The position numbers and the translations under genes were made by a program. The notes beneath the pieces were generated by a model, which saw only the letters and a program-made list of their open reading frames with translations, was not told the DNA's origin and made no database searches. Positions 41,673 through 51,427 of a stretch of 64,000 nt of DNA are shown one piece after another. This stretch comes from Hydrogenophaga sp. PBL-H3 (GTDB lineage Bacteria > Pseudomonadota > Gammaproteobacteria > Burkholderiales > Burkholderiaceae_C): the NCBI RefSeq assembly GCF_010104355.1, contig NZ_CP044972.1:4206001-4270000 (forward strand), given 5' to 3'. The first letter of the stretch is position 1, and each line of letters begins with the position of its first letter.

Positions 41673-42670
41673 ATATGAGCTCATCGTCATCACCCAGGAT
41701 TTACGTTGCCGGCCATCGGGGCATGGTGGGTTCAGCCATCATTCGCCAACTCCTCGCCGCCGGTCACGCCGACACCCACATCATCACCCGCACACATGCT
41801 GAACTTGATCTCACCGACCAAGCCGCTGTGCGCAGTTTCTTTGCCTCTGAGAAGCCCCAAGAGGTCTACCTCGCGGCCGCGAGAGTAGGGGGCATTCATG
41901 CCAACAACACCTACCCGGCCGACTTCATCTACGACAATCTGATGATAGAAGCCAACATCATCGATGCGGCGTTCCGCAATGGCGTCCAGCAGTTGTTGTT
42001 CCTGGGCTCCAGTTGCATCTATCCCCGAATTACGCCCCAGCCCATGGCCGAAGACGCTCTGTTGACCGGGTTGCTGGAGCCCACTAACGAACCCTACGCC
42101 ATCGCCAAGATCGCAGGCATCAAGTTATGCGAGAGCTACAACCGGCAGTACGGACCAAGCCATGGTGTGGACTACCGCTGCGTCATGCCGACCAACCTGT
42201 ACGGACCCGGCGACAACTACCACCCGGAAAATTCACACGTGATACCGGCTCTCATCCGCCGTTTTCACGAAGCCCGCGTGGCGAATGCGCCGAAGGTCAC
42301 CATCTGGGGCACGGGCACGCCCTTGCGCGAGTTCCTCTACGTAGACGACATGGCAGCGGCCAGTGTACATGTGATGAACCTGCCCAAGGCAGTTTTCGAC
42401 CGACACACCCGCCCGATGCAGAGCCACGTCAACGTGGGTTCAGGCTCGGACATCAGCATCGCCGAGCTCGCCCACGCCGTGGGCCATGTCGTGGGCTTTG
42501 AGGGAGCCATCGATTTCGACACCAGCAAGCCCGATGGCACGCCCCGAAAACTCATGAACAGCCAACGCCTCAACGCGCTCGGCTGGCACGCCCAGGTGAA
42601 ATTGGAGGCTGGCTTGGACCTCGCTTATGCCGACTTTCTACATACCCACGAATCCCGTCAATCGACATGA
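41669..42670 (+). CDS. fcl: GDP-L-fucose synthase
   Basis: Epimerase-reductase converting GDP-4-keto-6-deoxymannose to GDP-L-fucose. It has 333 residues; [14 protein letters not shown] site, GSSCIYP with the catalytic Ser/Cys, YAIAKIAG (Tyr-x3-Lys). ATGA overlaps at both ends. manA/B/C for GDP-mannose supply are not in the window. Confidence 0.95.
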   Translation: MNMSSSSSPRIYVAGHRGMVGSAIIRQLLAAGHADTHIITRTHAELDLTDQAAVRSFFASEKPQEVYLAAARVGGIHANNTYPADFIYDNLMIEANIIDAAFRNGVQQLLFLGSSCIYPRITPQPMAEDALLTGLLEPTNEPYAIAKIAGIKLCESYNRQYGPSHGVDYRCVMPTNLYGPGDNYHPENSHVIPALIRRFHEARVANAPKVTIWGTGTPLREFLYVDDMAAASVHVMNLPKAVFDRHTRPMQSHVNVGSGSDISIAELAHAVGHVVGFEGAIDFDTSKPDGTPRKLMNSQRLNALGWHAQVKLEAGLDLAYADFLHTHESRQST

Positions 42671-43806
42671 CAAACACGCACACCACGAAGACCGCCTTGA
42701 TCACCGGCATCACCGGGCAGGACGGCAGTTATCTGGCCGAATTTCTGTTGGAGAAGGGCTACACCGTGCACGGCATCAAGCGCCGTGCATCCAGCTTCAA
42801 TACTGCGCGGGTCGATCACATTTACCAAGATCCACACATCGAGAACGCCCAGTTCAAATTGCACTACGGCGACCTGAGCGACACCAGCAACCTGGTGCGC
42901 ATCATTCAGGAAACGCAGCCGGACGAGATCTACAACCTGGGCGCTCAAAGCCATGTGGCCGTGAGTTTCGAGAGTCCGGAATACACCGCTGACGTGGACG
43001 GCATGGGCACCCTGCGCATGCTGGAAGCCATCCGCATCCTGGGACTGGAGAAGAAGACCCGCTTCTACCAGGCCAGCACTAGCGAACTCTACGGCCTGGT
43101 TCAAGAAACTCCCCAGAAAGAGACAACCCCCTTCTACCCGCGCAGCCCCTATGCGGTGGCCAAACTGTATGCGTACTGGATCACAGTGAACTACCGAGAG
43201 GCGTACGACATGTATGCCTGCAATGGCATTCTGTTCAACCACGAGAGCCCACGACGTGGCGAGACCTTCGTGACGCGCAAGATAACGCGGGCGCTGGCCC
43301 GTATCAAATTGGGGCTGCAGGACTGCTTGTACCTTGGCAATCTGGACGCGCTGCGTGACTGGGGCCACGCCAAGGATTATGTGGAAATGCAGTGGCTGAT
43401 GCTGCAGCAGGACAAGCCAGAAGACTTTGTGATCGCCACCGGAGTGCAGTACAGCGTGCGCGATTTCGTCAATGCTTCCGCTCGCGAGCTGGGAATGGAC
43501 GTGCGCTGGGAAGGCAGCGGGGTGAACGAGAGAGGCTATTGGACAAACTCGCCCATGGCGGGAGAGGACGCGCTTAACGGACGCCACGTCGCTCCCATCG
43601 TTTCGGTAGACCCCAAATACTTTCGACCAACTGAAGTCGAGACTCTGCTGGGTGATCCCACCAAGGCCAAACAAAAATTGGGCTGGACACCAAGAATCAG
43701 TTTCGAAGAGCTCGTGGCCGAAATGGTGCGGGATGACTTGAAAAGCGCGGAACGGGATGAGCTTGTCACGCGGCACGGCCACAAGGCCATGGATTACTAC
43801 GAATAA
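42667..43806 (+). CDS. gmd: GDP-mannose 4,6-dehydratase
   Basis: First committed step to GDP-L-fucose. It has 379 residues; [30 protein letters not shown] and [19 protein letters not shown] are the Gmd signatures. The order fcl-gmd is reversed relative to E. coli. Composition is GC-rich, as in the rhamnose genes. Confidence 0.96.
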   Translation: MTNTHTTKTALITGITGQDGSYLAEFLLEKGYTVHGIKRRASSFNTARVDHIYQDPHIENAQFKLHYGDLSDTSNLVRIIQETQPDEIYNLGAQSHVAVSFESPEYTADVDGMGTLRMLEAIRILGLEKKTRFYQASTSELYGLVQETPQKETTPFYPRSPYAVAKLYAYWITVNYREAYDMYACNGILFNHESPRRGETFVTRKITRALARIKLGLQDCLYLGNLDALRDWGHAKDYVEMQWLMLQQDKPEDFVIATGVQYSVRDFVNASARELGMDVRWEGSGVNERGYWTNSPMAGEDALNGRHVAPIVSVDPKYFRPTEVETLLGDPTKAKQKLGWTPRISFEELVAEMVRDDLKSAERDELVTRHGHKAMDYYE

Positions 43807-43818
43807 GGCTTTGCACCG

Positions 43819-44466
43819 ATGTCAAGCAACCCTACTAAATTTCTCAAGCGAGTCACTCGGCGCCTGACAAGGGAGGCCAGAAAGTTCAGCCGGAGGAACC
43901 CACCCACCACCAACCCCGGGGCGGCAGATCGCCTGCACTTGGGCTGCGGGAACGTTCGCCTACCTGGGTTTTGCAACGTCGACATATTGACGACACACGC
44001 AGTCGATGTCATCTCCGACATCTCCAAGCTTGACAACTTCAAAGATGAATCCATCGCACTCATCTACGCATGTCATGTTCTGGAGCATTTCTCACATGAC
44101 GAGGCTCTCGATGTGCTGCAGCGCTGGTTTGAGGTATTGAAACCCGGTGGCGAACTGCGAGTCTCTGTTCCCGACATCGACCGCATCGTCAAGATATACA
44201 CAGAAAATTGGCAGCACTTTCAGACCCCGGGACACTCGCCCTGGATCGGGCTGCTGTATGGAGGACAAGTCGATCCTTACGACTTCCACAAGACCGGGTT
44301 CAACTTCTGTTGGATGAAACACCTGCTTGAGAAGGTGGGTTTCGAGGAAGTCCATGAGTATCCGCATGAGCCGCACTTCTTGCCGGGCGTAGAGGATGCG
44401 TCTCTTGCCAAAGAGCCTTTTGGTCAATTTTTCTCTTTGAATGTACTGGCACGCAAACCGACGTAG
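43819..44466 (+). CDS. SAM-dependent methyltransferase-like protein (1)
   Basis: 215 residues. RLHLGCGNVRLPGFCNVDI is a class I SAM motif I; YACHVLEHFSHDEA and VLKPGGELRVSVPDIDRIV are motifs II-III. It probably modifies a sugar or caps the polysaccharide chain; substrate unknown. Twelve bases after gmd; less GC-rich than gmd. Confidence 0.75.
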   Translation: MSSNPTKFLKRVTRRLTREARKFSRRNPPTTNPGAADRLHLGCGNVRLPGFCNVDILTTHAVDVISDISKLDNFKDESIALIYACHVLEHFSHDEALDVLQRWFEVLKPGGELRVSVPDIDRIVKIYTENWQHFQTPGHSPWIGLLYGGQVDPYDFHKTGFNFCWMKHLLEKVGFEEVHEYPHEPHFLPGVEDASLAKEPFGQFFSLNVLARKPT

Positions 44467-44548
44467 CGCCTAATGAGGTAGTGCCAACTCGTCTACCCAT
44501 GGGCGGCATCGAACCGTGTGGCTTTCACACGATTGAGGGTGCTAGGCG

Positions 44549-45253
44549 ATGCTGTACCGAGACCAATTTCCCAACCCACATTTCAAGATGTTCTTTTCCA
44601 ATCTCATTCAGTCCATCAGACCCACTGACCGAGTTCTCGAGATAGGGCCAGGAACCACTCCTTTTCCCAGGGCCAATGAATTCCTTGAGTACGATTTCGA
44701 CGATCACGAAGAGGCGATTCGCCAACGCGGAGATCCCAAGAATTCCCCTGAATTCTCCGGAAGGAAAGTCACTTTCTATCAAGGAACGCAACTTCCTTAC
44801 GTCGATGGTCAATTCGACTACGTGATCGCATCGCATGTGATTGAACACGTGGAAGACCCCTGTACATTCATGTCGGAGATTTTCAGAGTTGGTGGAGGGA
44901 GAGGTTACATCGAGTTTCCACTGCCTGCTTATGAATACCTCTACGATTTCGAGGTGCACAAACACTTTGTTTGGCTCGATGTCGACTCAGCAACTATTCG
45001 CTTCGTGCCCAAGACCATCTTGGATCCATCACCCTATCGACACATCACTGCAGAATTGAGAAACTCCTTCGAAATGGGCTGGGATGATATCGTCTCCAAC
45101 AATCTAGATTTTTTCTTCTGTGGTTTCGAATACGAGAAACCGTTTGAAGTATCCGCCCACATTAATTTGAATCTCTACAACAAAAGGTTCACTGGCAATG
45201 GCCTGACTCGAAGCAGGCAGATTGCACGTAAGATTCAACGATTACTGGGCTGA
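44549..45253 (+). CDS. SAM-dependent methyltransferase-like protein (2)
   Basis: 234 residues. VLEIGPGTTPFPRA (motif I) and FDYVIASHVIEHVEDPCTFMSEIFRV are standard for class I methyltransferases; the C-terminal 90 residues are unusual. Clearly AT-richer codons. It is separated from neighbours by 82 and 97 bases, both holding small hairpins (44513-44529; 45287-45306), unlike the tight packing elsewhere in the locus. Confidence 0.72.
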   Translation: MLYRDQFPNPHFKMFFSNLIQSIRPTDRVLEIGPGTTPFPRANEFLEYDFDDHEEAIRQRGDPKNSPEFSGRKVTFYQGTQLPYVDGQFDYVIASHVIEHVEDPCTFMSEIFRVGGGRGYIEFPLPAYEYLYDFEVHKHFVWLDVDSATIRFVPKTILDPSPYRHITAELRNSFEMGWDDIVSNNLDFFFCGFEYEKPFEVSAHINLNLYNKRFTGNGLTRSRQIARKIQRLLG

Positions 45254-45350
45254 TTTAACGAAATCAAGTCTTACCATCATTAGCAACAAGCTCTTCCTGC
45301 AGCTTGATACACGAACTGCTCCGATACCTCACTAATTGCAGAGCCATCAC

Positions 45351-46331
45351 ATGCGCCAATACAACCCTCGCAAGAGAATTCTCGTCACCGGCGGTGCCGG
45401 GTTTCTTGGCTCTCATCTGATCGAACGCCTGCTTGATCGGGGAGATGAAGTGGTCTGCGCTGACAACCTGTTCACTGGAACCAAAAGCAACGTTGAGCAC
45501 CTGCTGACCCATCCACGCTTTGAGTTCATGCGCCACGACGTCACGTTTCCCCTCTATGTCGAAGTCGATCAGATCTACAATCTGGCGTGCCCAGCGAGTC
45601 CAATTCACTACCAGCACGACCCCGTCCAGACCACCAAGACCAGTGTGCATGGCGCCATCAACATGCTGGGCTTGGCCAAGCGGTTGCGGGCACGCATTTT
45701 CCAAGCGAGCACCAGCGAGGTGTATGGGGATCCTGCGGTTCACCCCCAACCGGAGAGTTACTGGGGTAGCGTCAACCCGATCGGACCACGCAGTTGCTAC
45801 GACGAAGGCAAGCGCTGCGCCGAAACGCTGTTCTTCGACTATCACCGCCAGCATGGGTTGGACATTCGCGTGGCGCGCATCTTCAACACCTACGGCCCTC
45901 GCATGCATCCAAATGATGGTCGCGTGGTCAGCAACTTCATCATGCAGGCACTCAATGGCGAAGACATCACCCTTTACGGCGACGGACAGCAGACTAGAAG
46001 CTTCTGTTTCGTGGACGACCTCATCGAGGCGTTCATCCGTTTCATGGATCTCCCGGCCGGCGAGAACGGCCAGCCTGGATTTCCCGGACCGATCAACCTG
46101 GGCAATCCGCGCGAATTCACAATCCGTCAACTCGCCGAACAGGTCATTGACCTGACAGGCTCCAAGTCGAAGCTGGTCTTGCGGCCTCTCCCCGCCGACG
46201 ACCCCAAGCAGCGACAGCCTGACATCTCGCTGGCCAGAAGCATGTTGAACTGGGAACCGGCCATTGCTCTCGAGGCCGGCCTGAAGAAAACCATCGCCTA
46301 CTTCGAATCCGTTCTGCCGTCTGGCTCATGA
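45351..46331 (+). CDS. UDP-glucuronate decarboxylase-type epimerase (UDP-xylose synthase)
   Basis: 326 residues from the ATG at 45351. [15 protein letters not shown] (NAD), [27 protein letters not shown] and [11 protein letters not shown] are hallmarks of the UXS group, which converts UDP-glucuronate to UDP-xylose. The ugd gene at 58424 would supply UDP-glucuronate. Exact product (xylose or 4-keto-arabinose) cannot be told by eye. Confidence 0.85.
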   Translation: MRQYNPRKRILVTGGAGFLGSHLIERLLDRGDEVVCADNLFTGTKSNVEHLLTHPRFEFMRHDVTFPLYVEVDQIYNLACPASPIHYQHDPVQTTKTSVHGAINMLGLAKRLRARIFQASTSEVYGDPAVHPQPESYWGSVNPIGPRSCYDEGKRCAETLFFDYHRQHGLDIRVARIFNTYGPRMHPNDGRVVSNFIMQALNGEDITLYGDGQQTRSFCFVDDLIEAFIRFMDLPAGENGQPGFPGPINLGNPREFTIRQLAEQVIDLTGSKSKLVLRPLPADDPKQRQPDISLARSMLNWEPAIALEAGLKKTIAYFESVLPSGS

Positions 46332-47665
46332 ACTTGCGGGCGCCGCTGGGTCGGTTTCTGAAGGCATCTGCCCCGTTGCGTTCGGTGGCTGGCCGCAACG
46401 CCACGTCGAGCTTCTTGGCTTTGGCTTGGTTGAGCCTGCTGTCAGTACTGTCAATTCCGATCTACATCCAGATGCTCGGCCTAGTTGAATGGGGTCTGGT
46501 GGCGGCTTGCGTCAGCCTTCAGGTGCTGTCGAACTTCCTGGATGCAGGGTTCAGCCAGATCGTGCCTCGCTGGGCGGCCAAGGAGGCGCACAAACCCTCG
46601 GCGCTTATGCACCATGTCGCGCTCTTTCGTCGGATGTACTGGATTCTGGGCCTGTCAATGTTCATCCTACTGCAGGTCGCAGCGGGATATCTCGCAAACA
46701 ACTGGTTCCTGGTTCCTCTCGAGCGCGCCCACGACCTGGAAATCGCTATACGCATCACTAGCCTGCAGATGTTGTTTCAATTCGTCAACAACATGCATAT
46801 CGGGCTTTGGCACGGCCTGCAGAAGCAGGTTTTGGCCAACCTGCGCGTTTGCAGCTTCGGCACGATCAAGCATGTTTCGACCATGCTGGCCATGTACATC
46901 AGCGCCCCCCATGTCTGGCTTTATGCGTCCGTGTTTGCGTTCTGGGCCTTGATCGAGATGGTCACCAACGCCGTGACGGTCCGCAGGATGATGGGCACCT
47001 CCGACCTACAACACTACGCGCCTTTACGCCCGCTGTTGCGCGAAGTCACCATCCTTTCGGGCGGCATTTTAGTGGGTTTGCTGGTCATACAACTCGATCG
47101 CATCATCCTAAGCCGAACCGTACCGGTGGAGGCGTTCGGCGTTTACACAGTGGTCGCCGCAATGGCGATGGCGTTCCTGCAGTTGCAGACGCCCCTCACC
47201 CGGGCCTACTTTCCGCTGCTAGTGCAGGACATCGAGTCCACGGGCCGGGTCTCGCCCGCCCGCATGAAGCGGCTGATCGCGGGCACGGTGCTCATTTCGA
47301 CGATCCCTGCACTTCTGGCTTGCCTGCTGGCCGCTCCGCTGCTGGAACTGTGGCTGCGAAACCCAGGGGTCGTGGACACTGGAGCCCGACCGCTTCAGTT
47401 GCTGTTGCTGGCAGTGGCCGTCAACAGCCTGTATGGATGCATCTACCAGGTCATCCTGGCGGCAGGGCAACCTCAACGCATCCTCCAGTTCAACCTCGTG
47501 TCCCTGGCCGTAGCAGGCCTGGTAATCATGATCATGGGCACCTCTTCGGGGCTGCTGCTCGGCGGCGCCATCTGGTTGTCAACCACATTGACGCAATTTG
47601 CATTGGGTGTCCTGTGGTTCGCGCTCCACGAACGGGGCACCCCTTCCATCCCCACAAGAGATTGA
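46328..47665 (+). CDS. wzx: Wzx-type polysaccharide flippase
   Basis: 445 residues with about 12 hydrophobic segments spread over the whole length, as in the MATE/PST flippase fold. It begins with a basic stretch then [25 protein letters not shown]. It would flip the undecaprenyl-linked repeat unit across the inner membrane. Its start overlaps the UXS gene (ATGA). Confidence 0.82.
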   Translation: MNLRAPLGRFLKASAPLRSVAGRNATSSFLALAWLSLLSVLSIPIYIQMLGLVEWGLVAACVSLQVLSNFLDAGFSQIVPRWAAKEAHKPSALMHHVALFRRMYWILGLSMFILLQVAAGYLANNWFLVPLERAHDLEIAIRITSLQMLFQFVNNMHIGLWHGLQKQVLANLRVCSFGTIKHVSTMLAMYISAPHVWLYASVFAFWALIEMVTNAVTVRRMMGTSDLQHYAPLRPLLREVTILSGGILVGLLVIQLDRIILSRTVPVEAFGVYTVVAAMAMAFLQLQTPLTRAYFPLLVQDIESTGRVSPARMKRLIAGTVLISTIPALLACLLAAPLLELWLRNPGVVDTGARPLQLLLLAVAVNSLYGCIYQVILAAGQPQRILQFNLVSLAVAGLVIMIMGTSSGLLLGGAIWLSTTLTQFALGVLWFALHERGTPSIPTRD

Positions 47666-47669
47666 CACC

Positions 47670-48431
47670 ATGCCATCCATCGTTGACCGCTTGATGCACA
47701 AGATTCGTCGTGCCCTGCAACATGGGCGGCAGCTCTTCAAAGTACTGCATCAGTTCAGTCAGCTCCAAGCCCAGCCTAACCCACGCTTCCTCGTCGAATG
47801 GAAGGACCGCTGGTTGCACCTACGCGATGCCACCGCTACAACAGGATTCGACCGGCACTATGTGTTCCACACGGCCTGGGCGGCCCGGGTCCTGGCAGAG
47901 ATACGTCCCACCCGGCACGTCGATGTGGCCAGTTCACTGTACTTCGTGAGTTCGATCTCAGCATTCATTCCCACCCAGTTCATCGACTTCCGGCCCGCAC
48001 AGCTCGGACTGTCCAGTCTCACCTGCGATGCGGGTACGCTCATGCAATTGCCGTTTACCAGCAACAGTGTGGAGTCGCTGTCGTGCATGCACGTGGTGGA
48101 ACACGTGGGACTTGGACGATATGGCGACGCCTTCGATTACGACGGCGATATCAGGGCTGTAACCGAACTGATCCGTGCGCTGGCTCCAAATGGACACCTT
48201 CTGCTGGTCGTGCCGATCGGTGGTGAGTCGCGCATCCAGTTCAACGCACACCGCATCTACACCCATGAGCAGGTGCTTTCCATGGCAACCGGACTCGATC
48301 TTGTCGAATTCGCCCTGATACCAGACGACGGCTCCAGCGAAGGCTTGGTTCGCAACGCAGCGCCCGCGCAGGCGGCCATGCAAAAATATGGGTGCGGTTG
48401 TTTCCACTTCGTCAAGCGAGCACACTCATGA
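47670..48431 (+). CDS. DUF268-like, methyltransferase-fold protein
   Basis: 253 residues. HVDVASSLYFVSSISAFI is followed by SVESLSCMHVVEHVGLGRYGDAFDYDGDIRAV and GHLLLVVPIGGESRIQFNAHRIYTHEQV. That is the DUF268 pattern as I recall it, related to SAM methyltransferases but with a degenerate motif I. Function unknown; third methyltransferase-like gene of the locus. ATG at 47670, coupled to the fucosyltransferase (ATGA). Confidence 0.65.
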   Translation: MPSIVDRLMHKIRRALQHGRQLFKVLHQFSQLQAQPNPRFLVEWKDRWLHLRDATATTGFDRHYVFHTAWAARVLAEIRPTRHVDVASSLYFVSSISAFIPTQFIDFRPAQLGLSSLTCDAGTLMQLPFTSNSVESLSCMHVVEHVGLGRYGDAFDYDGDIRAVTELIRALAPNGHLLLVVPIGGESRIQFNAHRIYTHEQVLSMATGLDLVEFALIPDDGSSEGLVRNAAPAQAAMQKYGCGCFHFVKRAHS

Positions 48432-49297
48432 TCGTCTTTTACGGACAGGGCGGTCTGGGCAACCAGCTTTTCCAGTACGCGGCAGCGCGCCGGCTAGCTC
48501 TGCGGCACAGCTGTCCTCTGGTACTCGATCCCCACTGGTTTGATCATCCGCGCCCGGGGGAAACACCGCGACCACTGGAACTGACACGCTTTCCGCTGGC
48601 CATGCGCCTGGCTAGCGAAGCCGAACAACAGCACTGGACCTTGATGCGCGGGCGCCTCGCCCGCTATGCCAAACCCTTTCTTCCTCTGCGCTTGGTTCGT
48701 GAGCAGGGCTTGGGCGTCAACCAGAAAGCGCTGGCCGCCCGACCTGGCAGCTATTTGTTCGGCTTCTGGCAAAGCGAGGCCTATTTCGCTGATATCAGGG
48801 ACTACCTCCTGAAAGAACTGGTGCCGATGGAGTCACCGGCAACAGCGGACCTCGAAGTGATGGCCCAAATGGCTACATGCAGCTCGGTGTCGCTGCATGT
48901 GCGCCGCGGTGACTACGTCACGTTGCAGTCCGCCGCGTCTTATCACGGCCTGTGCTCCCTGGACTACTACCGCGCCGCCCTCCAGCACATAGCCGAACGG
49001 GTTCACAACCCCACGCTGTTCGTGTTTTCCGACGATCCCCAATGGGCACGGACCCACCTTTCCTTCCCATTTCCGACCCACCATGTGGACCACAACCGTC
49101 CAGAGGACGCCTTCCAAGACTTGCGGCTTATGTCCCATTGCAAACATCACATCATCGCCAACAGCAGCTTCAGCTGGTGGGGTGCATGGCTGTCCACGAC
49201 CCCAAACAGCACGGTGGTCGCCCCGGCGCGTTGGTACGCCGCAGAACGCCCCACCCCCGATCTGATCCCCACTCGATGGGCAAGGATTAATACATGA
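48428..49297 (+). CDS. Alpha-1,2-fucosyltransferase-type glycosyltransferase (GT11)
   Basis: 289 residues. N-terminal GQGGLGNQLFQYAAARRLA and the GDP-fucose motif HVRRGDYV (about 164-171), then ANSSFSWWGAWLS, are the GT11 signatures. The donor GDP-L-fucose is made by gmd/fcl in the same locus. It lies in an ATGA-linked chain with its neighbours. Confidence 0.9.
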   Translation: MIVFYGQGGLGNQLFQYAAARRLALRHSCPLVLDPHWFDHPRPGETPRPLELTRFPLAMRLASEAEQQHWTLMRGRLARYAKPFLPLRLVREQGLGVNQKALAARPGSYLFGFWQSEAYFADIRDYLLKELVPMESPATADLEVMAQMATCSSVSLHVRRGDYVTLQSAASYHGLCSLDYYRAALQHIAERVHNPTLFVFSDDPQWARTHLSFPFPTHHVDHNRPEDAFQDLRLMSHCKHHIIANSSFSWWGAWLSTTPNSTVVAPARWYAAERPTPDLIPTRWARINT

Positions 49298-50217
49298 ACC
49301 AGTCCAGGATGTGTGAGCACAAGCTCGACGACGTCACTGTTGTCATTCCCACCTACAACCGCAGTGAGGAGCTTGCTCGCGCGCTGAACAGTCTAGTGGT
49401 GCAGACCGACAGGGACTTCGATGTAATTGTGTGCGACGACGGATCGACCGAAGACATCGCATCGGTCACTCATTCCTTTGCAAATAGTCTTCGGCTTCAG
49501 TTGCTGCGTATTGACAACTCAGGCGGCCCAGCACGCCCGCGCAACACTGCGATCCAGGCTACCCGAACCCGATGGGTGAGTTTCCTGGATTCGGACGACT
49601 GGTGGTTCCCGGAACGCATGGCCCGAGTCAAAGCCGAGCTGGATGAAGATTGTGACATCGTGTACCACCAGCTGAGCGTGGAGCGCGCTGACCGCAGCGC
49701 TTTCGCAAAGCCGGCCCACGGAGCGTCGCTAGGCGATGCGCTGCGGGTAGCCGACCCCCTCACACACATGATCCGCTTTGGCAACCCCCTGCCCACGTCA
49801 GCAACTACGGTGCGAAACGAACTCATGCAAACGATCGGTGGGTTTGAGGAAAACCGGGAATTGGCGTCGGTGGAAGATTTTGACGCTTGGCTGCGACTGG
49901 CTTCGCGTGGCGTCCGCATGAAAATGATTCCCGAAAGATTGGGCGCGTACTGGGTGGGTGCAGAACAGATCAGCACCTTCAATCCACATCAGTATGAACG
50001 ACAACGCAACCTATTCCAACGCCAACTTCAACTGCTCCCACTCTCCTACCGCGCACTGGCTCAGAGCAACTTCAGCTATCTGCTTGGCAGCTACGCTCTG
50101 GATCTCGGACTACCGGGCGCGCGGGAACACTACCGCGACATTTCGCTGCGACTAGAGCCTGTTCGCTGGGTGAAGGCTCGGCTCAGGCTGCTTCGCTTAA
50201 GAGCAAAGAACCCATGA
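49294..50217 (+). CDS. Family 2 glycosyltransferase
   Basis: 307 residues, GT-A fold. VTVVIPTYNRSEELARALNSL at the N-terminus, CDDGSTED, and the metal motif DSDDWWFPERM. SVEDFDAWLRL is the likely catalytic-base region. Inverting transfer to a growing repeat unit; sugar unknown. ATGA overlaps at both ends. Confidence 0.88.
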   Translation: MNQSRMCEHKLDDVTVVIPTYNRSEELARALNSLVVQTDRDFDVIVCDDGSTEDIASVTHSFANSLRLQLLRIDNSGGPARPRNTAIQATRTRWVSFLDSDDWWFPERMARVKAELDEDCDIVYHQLSVERADRSAFAKPAHGASLGDALRVADPLTHMIRFGNPLPTSATTVRNELMQTIGGFEENRELASVEDFDAWLRLASRGVRMKMIPERLGAYWVGAEQISTFNPHQYERQRNLFQRQLQLLPLSYRALAQSNFSYLLGSYALDLGLPGAREHYRDISLRLEPVRWVKARLRLLRLRAKNP

Positions 50218-51413
50218 AACGCGTGTTGCTGTGCTGCGAGTTTTATGCCCCAAGCGTGGGGGGTGTTCAGGAGGTCATGCGCCAGATCGCCGAGCGCCTG
50301 GCCCTAAATGGACTGGACGTCACGGTCGCCACTAGCCCCCACCCGGACCGGGCTATGGATACCACGCGCAACGGCGTGCGTGTTCTCTCGTTTCCCATCT
50401 CCGGCAATCAGGCAAAGGGCATGACGGGGTCACTGGCAAAGTACCGGGCTTTCATCGAACACGGTGGCTTCGATGGCATTCTTATTAAGGCGGCACAGCA
50501 GTGGACTTTCGACGCAGCTGTCGACATCCTCCCCGACTTTGGAGGTCGCAAGCTTTTCATCCCGTGCGGCTTCTCAGGCCTGAACGATCCAAACTATGCG
50601 TCGTACTACCAATACATGCCCAAGTGGTTGAGGCTTTTTGACGGATTAATCTTCTACTCCGAGGACTATCAAGACGTTGCCTTTGCGCGCCTCCATGGCC
50701 TACAGACTCTTCATTTCATTCCCAATGGGGTGGACGAACGTGAGTTCTCCGACCGGAATGATCACGCAGTAAGAAACCGCCTTGGCATCGCTCCGGACCA
50801 CGATCTGTTGTTGAGCGTGGGCAGCCAGATCGCTGCAAAGGGACACTGGGAAACTTTACGCGCCTTCAAGAAGGCGCGTCTGCCCAGACCTGCTACGTTG
50901 GTAATCAATGGCAATGAGCCCGGCTCTGGCGTGACCAACCTGCTAAAGCGAACGCTAAAGCACGCGTTGTCCCAGCGCTGGCCCCTGTCCTGGGAGGCTC
51001 GATGGCAAAGGCGCGATTCTGGTCGCAAGCGCGTGATGATTACGGACTTGCCGCGCAACGATTTGGTTGACCTGTACAAAGCGGCCGATCTGTTTGTGCT
51101 GGCCTCACACGTGGAATACTCTCCTTTGGTGCTTTTCGAAGCAGCCGCAGCAGGCACCGCCTTTCTGTCAACGCCCGTGGGCAACAGTAGAGAAATCGCT
51201 GCTTGGACCGGAGCAGGCCATGTCATGCGACGCTCGAAGGTGCAAGGTGCAACTGTATCCATTGATACGATGGCTGCTGAAATGGAAGCCATCCTGTCGA
51301 ATCCCACGCGCCTTGTGGCAATGGGTGAGGCAGGACGACAGTCTATCTTTTCCAAGGAATTCACTTGGAACCGCATCGTCGAGCGCTATATGCAGTTGCT
51401 GATAGAAGTTTGA
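50214..51413 (+). CDS. Family 4 glycosyltransferase
   Basis: 399 residues, GT-B fold. EFYAPSVGGVQEVMRQIAERL at the N-terminus and, in the C-domain, SHVEYSPLVLFEAAAAGTAFLSTPVGNSREI with the Glu-x7-Glu-like donor-binding motif. Retaining GT; sugar unknown. Starts in an ATGA overlap with the previous gene. Confidence 0.88.
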   Translation: MKRVLLCCEFYAPSVGGVQEVMRQIAERLALNGLDVTVATSPHPDRAMDTTRNGVRVLSFPISGNQAKGMTGSLAKYRAFIEHGGFDGILIKAAQQWTFDAAVDILPDFGGRKLFIPCGFSGLNDPNYASYYQYMPKWLRLFDGLIFYSEDYQDVAFARLHGLQTLHFIPNGVDEREFSDRNDHAVRNRLGIAPDHDLLLSVGSQIAAKGHWETLRAFKKARLPRPATLVINGNEPGSGVTNLLKRTLKHALSQRWPLSWEARWQRRDSGRKRVMITDLPRNDLVDLYKAADLFVLASHVEYSPLVLFEAAAAGTAFLSTPVGNSREIAAWTGAGHVMRRSKVQGATVSIDTMAAEMEAILSNPTRLVAMGEAGRQSIFSKEFTWNRIVERYMQLLIEV

Positions 51414-51427
51414 ACGGATCAACGAAG

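Noticed and set aside
44513-44529. CGTGTG-GCTTT-CACACG hairpin between the methyltransferase genes as a terminator
   Set aside because: No T-run follows and the locus continues in the same direction; noted only as a small stem.
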